NCBI RefSeq assembly: GCF_000427865.1
Contig: NZ_ATYV01000009.1
Coordinates: forward strand, 62,001-126,000
DNA: 64,000 bases
Direction: 5' to 3'
Source of the DNA: Corynebacterium sputi DSM 45148
GTDB taxonomy: Bacteria > Actinomycetota > Actinomycetes > Mycobacteriales > Mycobacteriaceae
Positions 35,254-43,975 of this stretch are shown piece after piece. A model generated the notes under the pieces. It searched no databases. It saw only the letters and a program-made list of their open reading frames with translations, and was not told the origin of the DNA. Position 1 is the first letter of the stretch, and the number at the start of each line of letters is the position of its first letter. Position numbers and translations under genes: made by a program.

Positions 35254-38200
35254 CCATTGGCAGGCCACGGAGTGTGCGACAGCAGCACTCCGGCCAGAGT
35301 CAGCACCGCTGCGGCAAGTGAGCCGAGGACGGTGGGACGTTCCAGAGCACGGGCAGCCTTGCTCCACGGTGCATGCGGTATCGCCCGGCCAAGCGCCGGC
35401 AGCCCCATTCCGACCAAGGCGGTGAGCGCTCCAACGAGGAGTCCCTGCCAGCCAGCGACGAGTCCGACGGTTGCGGTAGCGGTGGCTACTGCCGTCCAAC
35501 GAGGTAAGTCGGGGGCGATGGGGGCGTCGTGAAGCGTGATTGTTTCGTCTGGGTCCTCGACTCGGCGCCACAGCACCAGCGCGATTGCAGCAACAATCGC
35601 TGCAAGCACTCCACCGCCGATGATGCCGGTGCGCCAGGTGGACTCGGCCGGGAACGTCACCTCGTACTGGCCTGAGGCACCCGGCGGGACGATCCAGCCC
35701 TGCTGCCATCCGTTGACGGTGACTGGTTCCAGCGCCTCGCCTCCGAGCGTCGCGCGCAGACCCGAGTTGACCGAGGTGGCGTCCCAAATGATGCGGGTGG
35801 AGTCGGTGGCGTCGACCCCATCCCCAAGAAGAGCAGCGTCCTGCTCCGCAGCGGAGGGCGCGGTGAAGTCTGCGCCGGTCAGCGCCACCCAGCGGGCATC
35901 GGACTGCACGATATGGGGGCCTGCTGCAAGCTCGAACTCCTCGCCACAGGCGACGTCCTCACCGCCGAGGGTGGTCCAAGAATCTTCCAAGCCACTGCGG
36001 CAGGTGTCGGTGTCGAGGGTGACCATGATGCCGTCGCGGTCCTCCGGGACAGTGATCATGCGCTGCATGGTCCCCTCGGAGATCTCTTGGCCCAGCACCC
36101 ACCGCTGGACGTCCGAAGACGCATCCGGCACTGCGGGGATACGTGCTGGGGTTACGTCCGTGCCATCGGAGCTCCATGCGGAGATCTCCGACAATGCGAA
36201 GCCCAATCGGGCATCGGTCGCGGTGATGCGCACTGTCGAGGTCTCCCCGGCAGGAAGTGCCACAGACGTCGGATCGCCAGGGGAGAGTTGCACCGTCGTG
36301 GACCCAGCATCGGTGCGGACACGGACCTCTACCGGGGCTCGAGCGGCCGTGAGAGTGACCGTCGCAAGGTTGGTGGGCTCCTCCAGATCGAACTGGACCC
36401 ACTCGGCCTGGCCGGTACCGCGCGAGGGCTCCCACCAGGTGTTCGGATTGCCGTCGACCAGGGAATTGACCGACCGGCTCGGTACCGAACCTCCGAAGCT
36501 GTATGGATCGGCCGCTGACGAGGACGCCGAGACCGATCCGCGGCCAGCCAATACCGAGGTCTGCGGGATCCCGTCGACCGGGTAATCCGAGACTAGATTC
36601 GACACTCCTGGATCGTCATCGGGGCTGAGAATGCCGGACACCGCGCCGGTGACTTCGCCGTAGTTGCGACCGCGCAGAGTCGGGGTGTCTGTGACGGTGC
36701 CGGCGCCCTCGGTGGCGAGGATGCGGACGGGGGAGGAGCCGTCGACGTCGTCAAGCCGGGGCAGGACCTCCGGTCCTCCAGAGACCAACGGAATCTCGCT
36801 GGTGTCGATGATGCGAGGGGCCAACGCAGCACCGTCTGCGCCACTCTCAGGCGTGACCGACCAGATCACGATGCCCTCGCGAGTGCCCTCTCCGAACTCT
36901 GCGGCATGCTCAAAGCCTGGCGATGCAGAGAGGGTCCGCTCCAGCTTGCCCAGGTCAGTCGCTCGGTTAGACGACTTCGCGTCGTACCGCACCAGGATGT
37001 GGCCGATGCCCTCTGTGTGCAGAGTCTCCGCCAGCGTGTCGACGGACTCACCCCGCGCCAGTTCCTCCTGCAGCCCATCAAGTGCGCGGATTGCCTCCGG
37101 TGGCACCAGCGGAATGGCATCGCGAACGACCCAGGGCACCTCGGTCAGCGCCTGCAAAGGTTCATCGCGAGTGAACCCCCACTCTTGATCCGCGAACGGC
37201 ATCGATGGCTGCAACATGGTGCGCGAATCCGCAGCGTTCTCATTCAGCCAGTCCGCGGCCTGGTGCCACATGGCCGGCACGGACTCGTACGGGTCCTTCG
37301 GTGCGAGACGACCCGACCACGCAGGAGAAGTCGCAGCCACAGCAACAATGAGCAGCAGCATCGCTGCCGCACCGCGCGGATACTTCTCCGGATGCATCCA
37401 GGCGGTCCACGTCTTGCGGGTACCTCGCCCGATGGACGGCCAGGGCAGTTTCGAGGCGATATGCGCGACTCCAAGCAACACCGGGATCCGCAGAACCGGG
37501 TCGAACTTGTGGAGGTTGCGTAGTGCGGCGAGGGGGCCGTCGAGAAGCTCTCTCATGTGCTCCCCGAAGAGCCCGAACGCCGCCGTCCACGCTGCCATCG
37601 AAATCAGGCCAATCGCACCGATCAGCCACCACAGGCGGCGCCGAGGCATATCCGCCAGCGACAGGCCGAGCAGCCCGACCGCGGTGATCAGGATCGTCGC
37701 GATGATCAGGACCGGCTCGACTACCAGGGCGTTGCCACCGACGCGTTCCACCGACACAAACGGCGCCCACGAGGTGGTCCCGCGGAGCGTCTCGGGCAGG
37801 TTCATCCAACGAGTGGTGACACCGGAGGACTCGATGTAATCGGTGAATGGCGGCGCGTACCGGCCGAGCAAAAACAACGGCACCAGCCACCACAGGCTCA
37901 CAACGATCAGCGCCGCGATCCAACCGCAAAGCATCGCCCATGCCTTACGACGTCCCGGTCCCCACACCCCAGCCCCGACCAAGAGCAGACCAGCCACGAC
38001 ACAGGCAGCGGCGGTACTAGTCGCGTTGACTGCGCCGGTCAGCAGCACCGCCAGAGCAGACAACATAACAGCACGGACGCACTGCATCGCGGTGGTGTCC
38101 CGGATGCGGCCTAGGACCCGCAGCAGAGGAAGGGCGATCCATGGGGCCATGGCGACGGGCCATGCCTCTGAGGAGATCGCTCCCAGGGTCGTGAGGATTC

Positions 38201-38669
38201 GCGGGCTCAATGCGAACAGCAGAGCTGCGAAGACTCTGCCTGGATGGTTGCCGACGCCAGCGGCTTCAGCGAGCCGATAGAAACCAGTGAACGCCACCGT
38301 CAGCAGCAGTGCCCACCACACCGATTGGACCAGCCACATCGGCGCCAGCCAGTCCGGCAACACATCAGCGAGAGCGAAAAATGCACCTTGCGGGAACAGA
38401 TAACCGTAAGCCTGGTTCTGCAGCTGGCCCAGCGGCAAGATGTCAGACCAGATCTGCAGTGATCGGGACAGGAATCCGGCGGGATCCTCCGTCAGATCAT
38501 GTTTGGTATCCGCGACGACCCGACCAGGCGACTGAATGAATGCCAGGATCCACAACAAAACCCACCACCGGACAAGCCCCCTGGTGGGGAACCGTCCGGT
38601 GGTGGGGGAAATACGTGGTGCGCCGTCCGCACTGGACGCCGGCGCCCCGGCGAGCGCGGAAGACGACAT
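35139..38669 (-). CDS. aftD: Arabinofuranosyltransferase AftD
   Basis: This 1176-residue GT-C enzyme adds alpha-(1,3)-branching arabinofuranose to arabinogalactan and lipoarabinomannan. The N half has many helices, with the early FIQSPGRVVADTKHDL loop holding the acidic residues expected of the active site. The C half is a large extracytoplasmic part with carbohydrate-binding-like domains (PYSFGGSVPSRSVNSLVDGNPNTWWEPS), ending in two to four helices. TAACAT six bases before the ATG suggests a leaderless mRNA. It is followed on the opposite strand by tmaT with a 115-base overlap. Confidence 0.9.
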   Translation of the reverse strand: MSSSALAGAPASSADGAPRISPTTGRFPTRGLVRWWVLLWILAFIQSPGRVVADTKHDLTEDPAGFLSRSLQIWSDILPLGQLQNQAYGYLFPQGAFFALADVLPDWLAPMWLVQSVWWALLLTVAFTGFYRLAEAAGVGNHPGRVFAALLFALSPRILTTLGAISSEAWPVAMAPWIALPLLRVLGRIRDTTAMQCVRAVMLSALAVLLTGAVNATSTAAACVVAGLLLVGAGVWGPGRRKAWAMLCGWIAALIVVSLWWLVPLFLLGRYAPPFTDYIESSGVTTRWMNLPETLRGTTSWAPFVSVERVGGNALVVEPVLIIATILITAVGLLGLSLADMPRRRLWWLIGAIGLISMAAWTAAFGLFGEHMRELLDGPLAALRNLHKFDPVLRIPVLLGVAHIASKLPWPSIGRGTRKTWTAWMHPEKYPRGAAAMLLLIVAVAATSPAWSGRLAPKDPYESVPAMWHQAADWLNENAADSRTMLQPSMPFADQEWGFTRDEPLQALTEVPWVVRDAIPLVPPEAIRALDGLQEELARGESVDTLAETLHTEGIGHILVRYDAKSSNRATDLGKLERTLSASPGFEHAAEFGEGTREGIVIWSVTPESGADGAALAPRIIDTSEIPLVSGGPEVLPRLDDVDGSSPVRILATEGAGTVTDTPTLRGRNYGEVTGAVSGILSPDDDPGVSNLVSDYPVDGIPQTSVLAGRGSVSASSSAADPYSFGGSVPSRSVNSLVDGNPNTWWEPSRGTGQAEWVQFDLEEPTNLATVTLTAARAPVEVRVRTDAGSTTVQLSPGDPTSVALPAGETSTVRITATDARLGFALSEISAWSSDGTDVTPARIPAVPDASSDVQRWVLGQEISEGTMQRMITVPEDRDGIMVTLDTDTCRSGLEDSWTTLGGEDVACGEEFELAAGPHIVQSDARWVALTGADFTAPSAAEQDAALLGDGVDATDSTRIIWDATSVNSGLRATLGGEALEPVTVNGWQQGWIVPPGASGQYEVTFPAESTWRTGIIGGGVLAAIVAAIALVLWRRVEDPDETITLHDAPIAPDLPRWTAVATATATVGLVAGWQGLLVGALTALVGMGLPALGRAIPHAPWSKAARALERPTVLGSLAAAVLTLAGVLLSHTPWPANGYFDAGWSLQLLCVTSLVLVGAAQWRPSHRRAGSSTKA

Positions 38670-38703
38670 ACCGGGATGTTAACGGGTACGGATACGGGCG
38701 GAC

Positions 38704-38904
38704 CTACCGCTCGCCGTACTCGGGACCGCCCAGCAGGGCCTGCTCCTCGACGACAGTGGTCGTCTCCGGCAGCTGCGCCTGGAACAGCGCGTTCGTGGCG
38801 GTGAACACCAGCGCGCCGCCGAGGAGGGCGCCGACGACGATGCTGGCCAGGGCAGGGCCTGCCGTTCCGCGGGAAGCGGACGCAGTCTCGGTCTCGTATG
38901 CCAT
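38704..38904 (-). CDS. DUF2613 small membrane protein
   Basis: This 66-residue protein has one central helix (PALASIVVGALLGGALVFTATNALF) and matches DUF2613, which lies next to aftD in mycobacteria (Rv0236A) and corynebacteria. Function unknown. GAGGAG precedes the ATG. It is upstream of aftD on the same strand and may share its transcript. Confidence 0.8.
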   Translation of the reverse strand: MAYETETASASRGTAGPALASIVVGALLGGALVFTATNALFQAQLPETTTVVEEQALLGGPEYGER

Positions 38905-39048
38905 TTATTCTCCTCGGTTCAGGCTGTGTAGATCGATAAAAGCAACGAACACGACTCTAGACCACTGCTCGCCGACGGGGGAATCAATCCCAAAACTTTC
39001 GGGGGCGAATGATACTGGCCGGTTCGAGGCTTCTTATAGATGTGATGT

Positions 39049-39057
39049 GGGGGGGGG
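39049..39057. repeat. G9 homopolymer tract between usp and the DUF2613 gene
   Basis: Nine G on the plus strand in the 168-base gap between 38904 and 39073. It lies upstream of the DUF2613 start, where length change could affect a promoter or leader. Confidence 0.7.
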
Positions 39058-39072
39058 ACTCGATGTACAGGC

Positions 39073-39540
39073 TTAGTGCCGTGCCGGGGGCACGATGAAC
39101 ACCGGCAACCCCGAGTTTCGCAGTACTGCCTCCGCGGTCGACGCGGACAGCAGACTCCGCAGACCAGAGGAGCCGCGGGTGCCGGTCACGAGCATTCCCG
39201 CTCCCAGTTCCTCAGCAGCGTCCACGATGGCGCTCCACACGGCCGTTTCGGATTCGACGAGATAGGGCTGCGCGGTGATGCCGACTCCGGCGGCGACCTC
39301 AACGCCTTCCCGGCAGATCTGGGCGGCATCCGCGTAAGCGGGGTCCGTCTCGTCCTCATCGGGGATCCAGTCCGCCTGCGGCATTCCGGCTGCACCGGCC
39401 GCGCGGGCGGCCTGGCGGTGGATCGGCTCCCACACGGTGAGGATGTACGAGGTGGTGCAACCAAGGAACCGGCCGGCGTGCTCAACGGCGCGCCTGGCCT
39501 CCGGGGACCCGTCGTACGCGATCAATACTGACTCGGACAT
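39073..39540 (-). CDS. Universal stress protein (UspA family)
   Basis: This 155-residue single-domain Usp begins with SVLIAYDGSPEARRAVEHA, and the C-terminal loop is VTGTRGSSGLRSLLSASTAEAVL. This resembles the ATP-binding G-x2-G-x9-G-S/T pattern with the last Gly replaced by Ala, so ATP binding is uncertain. GGAGG precedes the ATG. The run continues from the YhgE gene upstream, with an 81-base gap. Confidence 0.85.
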   Translation of the reverse strand: MSESVLIAYDGSPEARRAVEHAGRFLGCTTSYILTVWEPIHRQAARAAGAAGMPQADWIPDEDETDPAYADAAQICREGVEVAAGVGITAQPYLVESETAVWSAIVDAAEELGAGMLVTGTRGSSGLRSLLSASTAEAVLRNSGLPVFIVPPARH

Positions 39541-39621
39541 CGTTGGCCTCCACTGAATCTTCGCCCCGTCGGCTCGGGGCTGACTGGTCTCGATACTATG
39601 CCGCCGCCGCTACCGGCGAGG

Positions 39622-41712
39622 CTAAACGTCCACGGCCGGGTGCAGCCTGGACATCGACCAGGTGCGGTCCCGGGCCGCCGTCGCCGCACTGATAGCCACT
39701 GCGATGGCCAGGAAGAGCAGGACCATGAGTATCGAGCCGAGTAGTCGGGCGTCGTAGGTTCCGTACATCACCTGTCTGAAGCCGTCGACGGCGTAGGTCA
39801 TCGGCATAAAGGGATGGATCCATTGCAGCAGCATCGGTTGTGTCTCCGGTGGATACATACCGCCGGAAGACACCATCTGAATCATCATGAAGGACAGAGA
39901 TGTCACACGACCTGGCCCTGGTCCCAGCGCCGCGTGTAGTGCCTGGTTTATCGCCGCGTACATCAGACCCACAAGGAGTGCGAACGCGACCACCGCCACG
40001 ACCGAGTCCGGGCGGAACGGAGTCACTGCCATCGTCACACCGACGATGGCGAGCGCCTGCAGGAACGAGATTAGGCTGCCCGGCAGCAGGCTGTCGATCG
40101 CCGCGCGCAGCGGTCGGACTCCAGCGCCGATCTGGCGCTGCTGCATCGGCTTGAGTACCAGATAGATCACCAGGCCACCCATGTAGAGAGCCATGGAGAA
40201 GAACAGCGGGGCCAGTCCAGCACCGAAGGTGTTGGTGCCTGCGGTGTTCTCCTCATTGACCGCCACCGGCCCGCCCATCACCGAGGCGACCTCCTGGCGC
40301 TGCATGGGGTCCCACTGGGGGATTGCGGACATGCCGTCGCGCAGGCCGTCGGCTAGCTGGTTCGCACCATCGGCAAGTTCGACGGAGCCATCGGCTGCTT
40401 CACCCAGACCATCGTTGAGCTGGGATGCACCGTCCTGGAGCTGACCGGCACCATCATTGAGCTGGTTGGCTCCGTCAGCGAGTTCGGACGCGCCAGCAGA
40501 GAGCTGGTTGGCGCCTTCATTCAACTGGTTGACGCCGCTGACCAGTTCATCAATCTGGCTGTCACCGCTGGCCAGTGCATCCACGGTGCCGCGCAGTGGC
40601 GCGGCGGGGTTATTGAGCTGGTAGTCCAAGTCCCCGACGGTGGTCCCGACTCCGCGTAGTTCCGCGAGAAGGTCCGAATTTGGCCCAAGTCCGGTGCTGG
40701 CGACCTGGTCAGCCAAACCGTCAATTGCTGCGACGGCTTGCTGGACCGTCGGCTCATTGATCCCGCGGAGCTGATCTGCAATCCCGCGGATGTCATCGGC
40801 AGTACTTCCCTGCACACCGGAGGCGGTCTCTGCAGCGCCGACGACGCCACTGACCGCAGTGTTTGCGCCAGCTGCGACTTCACCAGCGGACTCGAGGCTG
40901 CCGGACATGGCTTCCGCGCCGTCGCGAAGCTGCTCGAAGGCGCCGGAGGCGTCATTGACTGCCGCAGCCAACTCGTCAGTTCCGGCTGCCAGTTCAGATG
41001 CGCCAGAGGAGAGTTCTCCGGCGCCGGCGCTCAATTGGCCGGTGCCGTCGTTGAGTTGATTGATGCCGTCGAGAAGCTGTCCGGAGCCATCTTGGAGCTG
41101 GAACAGTCCGTCGCGGAGTTGTTCGGCACCGTCGGCCAGTTCGTCCGCACCATCTGCGGCCATGCCGACGCCGAGACCAGCATTGAGCATGCCCACCAGC
41201 AATCGGTCCACTGCCTGTGACCCGATGGTGTCGCTGACCGTATTGAGCATCACGCGCATGGCGTTCTCACCGATGACGGTGGAGAGGTAGCCATTACGGT
41301 CGTTGTAGGTAGCCAGCAGCGTGGCCTGCTTCGGATTGTCGCTGGTGGGAGAGGCAACAGCCTCGGAGAAGTTCTCTGGTAACTCCACCGAGAAGTAGTA
41401 CGTGCCGTCGCGGACACCGTCGATAGCTTCTTGCTCTGACACCTCTTGCCAGTTCAGAGTCCGATCGTCCAACAGACCTGCCGTCACCTGGGACCCGGCG
41501 TTGAGCTGTTGGCCTTCCACCACAGTGCCCTGGTCGTTGTTGACCAGTGCCACGGGAAGTTCACCGAGGTTGCCGAACGGGTTCCAGAAGCTCCAGAGGT
41601 ACAGCGTGGAGTAGAGCAGCGGCATCAAGGTGATTGACACCAGAGTCGCCTTGCCCATGTTTGAGCGGGAGAACCGGCGCAACTCGTTGTTGGCCGTCAA
41701 CGCGGAAATCAC
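39622..41712 (-). CDS. YhgE/Pip-domain membrane protein
   Basis: This 696-residue protein has an N-terminal helix and conserved start (FSRSNMGKATLVSITLMPLLYSTLYLWSFWNPFG), a long extracytoplasmic middle of Leu-Asp-Gly-rich repeats (QLxDGxxQLxxGAxxL, residues about 190-470), and five C-terminal helices of ABC-2 type. YhgE/Pip proteins include phage-receptor-like and export-like proteins. The GTG start overlaps the stop of the ATPase gene (TAGTG), implying that the two proteins work as one transporter-like unit. Confidence 0.85.
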   Translation of the reverse strand: MISALTANNELRRFSRSNMGKATLVSITLMPLLYSTLYLWSFWNPFGNLGELPVALVNNDQGTVVEGQQLNAGSQVTAGLLDDRTLNWQEVSEQEAIDGVRDGTYYFSVELPENFSEAVASPTSDNPKQATLLATYNDRNGYLSTVIGENAMRVMLNTVSDTIGSQAVDRLLVGMLNAGLGVGMAADGADELADGAEQLRDGLFQLQDGSGQLLDGINQLNDGTGQLSAGAGELSSGASELAAGTDELAAAVNDASGAFEQLRDGAEAMSGSLESAGEVAAGANTAVSGVVGAAETASGVQGSTADDIRGIADQLRGINEPTVQQAVAAIDGLADQVASTGLGPNSDLLAELRGVGTTVGDLDYQLNNPAAPLRGTVDALASGDSQIDELVSGVNQLNEGANQLSAGASELADGANQLNDGAGQLQDGASQLNDGLGEAADGSVELADGANQLADGLRDGMSAIPQWDPMQRQEVASVMGGPVAVNEENTAGTNTFGAGLAPLFFSMALYMGGLVIYLVLKPMQQRQIGAGVRPLRAAIDSLLPGSLISFLQALAIVGVTMAVTPFRPDSVVAVVAFALLVGLMYAAINQALHAALGPGPGRVTSLSFMMIQMVSSGGMYPPETQPMLLQWIHPFMPMTYAVDGFRQVMYGTYDARLLGSILMVLLFLAIAVAISAATAARDRTWSMSRLHPAVDV

Positions 41713-42797
41713 TAGCGGTACTCCTTGACCATCGAGTCGAGCTCGGCATCGTCGATGCCCCAGTCGAACGGTGTGATGTGCGAAATGTCCGCATCAATCC
41801 GGACTTGACGCTGGGGTGGAACAAGCCGGTGCGGCAGCGGGTTCACCGCGTTGATGATCACCGGGATGCGGTAGGAGACCTCGACCAGTCGCGACAGCAG
41901 CAAGATGCGCTCATCGAGCTCGTGGACCTGCTCCAGATCGTCGACGACAAGCAGCCCGATCTCTTCCGTGCTGGCTGGGTGCAGTGCCAGAGCCACACGC
42001 AACATCAGGCGATCGATGCCTGGGAGCTGCGAAACGTAGGCGTCCAGCGGCGGAAGCGAGCGAGTGCCGTAAAAGTCACCGGCGATGTCTTCGAGGTAGC
42101 CCTCGTCGACCTTCTTCGTTCGCTTGAGAGGATTGCGAGTCCAGTACAGATGCTCGGTGAGGACGTTTCTGACCGTGAGGTTCCGGTCAATTTCGTCGAT
42201 CTGGTCAACGCCAGCAATGGCAACGCGGGGACGGATGTCCTTGCGCTCGGTGTAGCCAAGGACCATGAGCTGGCCCTCGGTCGACTTCATCCGGCCAGCG
42301 ATCGTGAGAGCCAGCGCCGTGCGGCCAGAACCACCGTGTCCGGACAACACGGTGATACCCGCGGCCGGTACGGCTATGTCGATGGGCCCGAAGACGGGCC
42401 CTTCAGAGGCAGTCACCCCGAGGCCGCGGGCCAGCACCACGTATTCATCATGGGTGCCGTCCATCAGACCTTCGGTGGAGGCGGGCTCTTTCTTCTTCCT
42501 GCCGAATGACGGCTTGGAGAACCTACCGGTCTTCTTTCCGTCAGCAGCAACAGTGCTGCCGTCGTCTTTGAAGGGGTTCTCCTGCGGCTCCGCCTCGTCC
42601 GGGAAATCCTCGGTGAGGCGGTAGTGCGCCTCAGAGGGATCCGGCCCGACCGGATCGGCGTCGGGGCGCTCGTGACGGCCCACGGGTGAGGCGCCCGCGT
42701 CGTGCGGGTTGGGTCGATCGAAGTTCGTCGTTCGCCCGAACAGTTCCGTGGTCAGGTCGTTCTCGGCGTCCGCTCCGGACGAGGAGTTTCGTGACAT
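41712..42797 (-). CDS. Degenerate ABC-type ATPase coupled to YhgE/Pip
   Basis: This 361-residue protein has an acidic and basic N-terminal stretch of about 110 residues, then an ABC ATPase fold. The motifs are altered: Walker A reads GHGGSGRT (Arg for Lys), the signature region reads VSQLPGI instead of LSGGQ, and Walker B ends VVDD instead of DE. It may bind nucleotide but hydrolyse it poorly. GGAGGA precedes the ATG. It is the first gene of the pair with YhgE/Pip. Confidence 0.75.
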   Translation of the reverse strand: MSRNSSSGADAENDLTTELFGRTTNFDRPNPHDAGASPVGRHERPDADPVGPDPSEAHYRLTEDFPDEAEPQENPFKDDGSTVAADGKKTGRFSKPSFGRKKKEPASTEGLMDGTHDEYVVLARGLGVTASEGPVFGPIDIAVPAAGITVLSGHGGSGRTALALTIAGRMKSTEGQLMVLGYTERKDIRPRVAIAGVDQIDEIDRNLTVRNVLTEHLYWTRNPLKRTKKVDEGYLEDIAGDFYGTRSLPPLDAYVSQLPGIDRLMLRVALALHPASTEEIGLLVVDDLEQVHELDERILLLSRLVEVSYRIPVIINAVNPLPHRLVPPQRQVRIDADISHITPFDWGIDDAELDSMVKEYR

Positions 42798-42979
42798 GGG
42801 TTCCTCCAGAGGCTTCTACTGCCCGGGAATGTTACCCGGCGGAAGCCGGAATAGGGCATGGCGCCTGACGACGTTCCACTCCAGAGCCCGGAGTGGACTT
42901 TCCCGGCGCTCACTTTTGTTTCGTGAGCGACCAATGTGATTAATGGTACAAATGTTTCGCCTGAGACGCGAAGGCGCGC

Positions 42980-43020
42980 GAAAAAACCGGCCACCTGGGC
43001 TGAAAACCCCGGAAGCCGGT
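42980..43020 (-). terminator. Intrinsic terminator after tRNA-Gly
   Basis: Read on the minus strand, ACCGGC (43020-43015) pairs with GCCGGT (42991-42986), followed by a run of six T. It lies just after the 3' end of the tRNA. Confidence 0.65.
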
Positions 43021-43022
43021 CG

Positions 43023-43096
43023 TGGAGCCGATGACGGGAATCGAACCCGCGCTACCTGCTTGGGAAGCAGGAGTTCTACCATTGAACTACATCGGC
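43023..43096 (-). tRNA. tRNA-Gly (anticodon CCC), CCA encoded
   Basis: The acceptor arms GCCGATG and CATCGGC pair perfectly. The anticodon stem CCTGC/GCAGG encloses the loop TTCCCAA, giving anticodon CCC. The T arm contains GGTTCGATTCC. The discriminator T and CCA are encoded at 43026-43023. Confidence 0.95.
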
Positions 43097-43277
43097 AGCG
43101 TACTGCAGACCATGCAAAATGCACGGTGCGGCAGTGGTTGAAATCGCCGTCTACGACGGCTCTTTATCCACCGTTAATGTACACCTCGATCTGGTGTCAG
43201 GTGGGAGAGGGGTTGAGGTGGGCGTCGGAAAGCGAGTTCTGCTCGGCCGCCACCAGCGTCAAAGGTAAGGTAGCCGT

Positions 43278-43850
43278 GTGCTTCTCTCCGACCGCGACAT
43301 CCGCAATGCCCTCGAATCAGAGGGCGACGACCGACTCGGCGTCGAACCGCTGGACCCTTCGATGGTGCAGCCGTCGTCGATCGACGTGCGCCTAGACCGA
43401 TACTTCCGAGTCTTCAATAATTCCAGGTACACGCACATCGACCCGAAGGAAGCGCAGGAGGAGCTGACCAGCCTGCACGAGGTGCCGGACGGTGAGGCTT
43501 TCGTGCTGCATCCCGGAGAGTTCGTTCTGGCGTCGACCCTCGAGTACTTCTCCATCCCCAACGGCCTGGCCGGACGGTTGGAGGGCAAGTCCTCGCTCGG
43601 GCGTCTGGGCCTGCTGACCCACTCCACTGCAGGATTTATCGACCCGGGATTCACCGGGCACATCACGTTGGAGCTCTCCAACGTGGCGAACCTGCCGATC
43701 GTGCTGTGGCCGGACATGAAGGTCGGACAGCTTGCGCTGTTCCAGATGACCTCCAAGGCGGACACTCCGTACGGAACCGGCAAGTTGGGATCCAAGTACC
43801 AGGGCCAGCGAGGCCCCACTCCGTCGAAGGCGTACCTGAATTTCAGGTGA
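43278..43850 (+). CDS. dcd: dCTP deaminase
   Basis: This 190-residue enzyme deaminates dCTP. In actinobacteria the enzyme is often bifunctional and goes on to dUMP; the sequence alone does not settle this. Motifs: [53 protein letters not shown] (with the catalytic Glu) and [16 protein letters not shown]. The start is GTG at 43278. The gene is flanked by two imperfect relatives of the dispersed 11-mer (43223-43233 and 43870-43880). Confidence 0.93.
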   Translation: MLLSDRDIRNALESEGDDRLGVEPLDPSMVQPSSIDVRLDRYFRVFNNSRYTHIDPKEAQEELTSLHEVPDGEAFVLHPGEFVLASTLEYFSIPNGLAGRLEGKSSLGRLGLLTHSTAGFIDPGFTGHITLELSNVANLPIVLWPDMKVGQLALFQMTSKADTPYGTGKLGSKYQGQRGPTPSKAYLNFR

Positions 43851-43975
43851 CCGGTTGGGGAATCGGGAGCGTCGTAAAGCGCCTTCGGTAGCTACTTCCT
43901 GAACGCGTGGAACAGGTGAATGAAGTTTTGGCTGCATTGGTCGCGAACTCGCCGGGTGTGATTAACAATCCGGCC

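Noticed and set aside
40330..41160. Repetitive DNA in the YhgE/Pip gene as a mobile or CRISPR-like repeat
   Set aside because: The periodicity comes from Leu-Asp-Gly protein repeats and is imperfect at the DNA level; there are no spacers.
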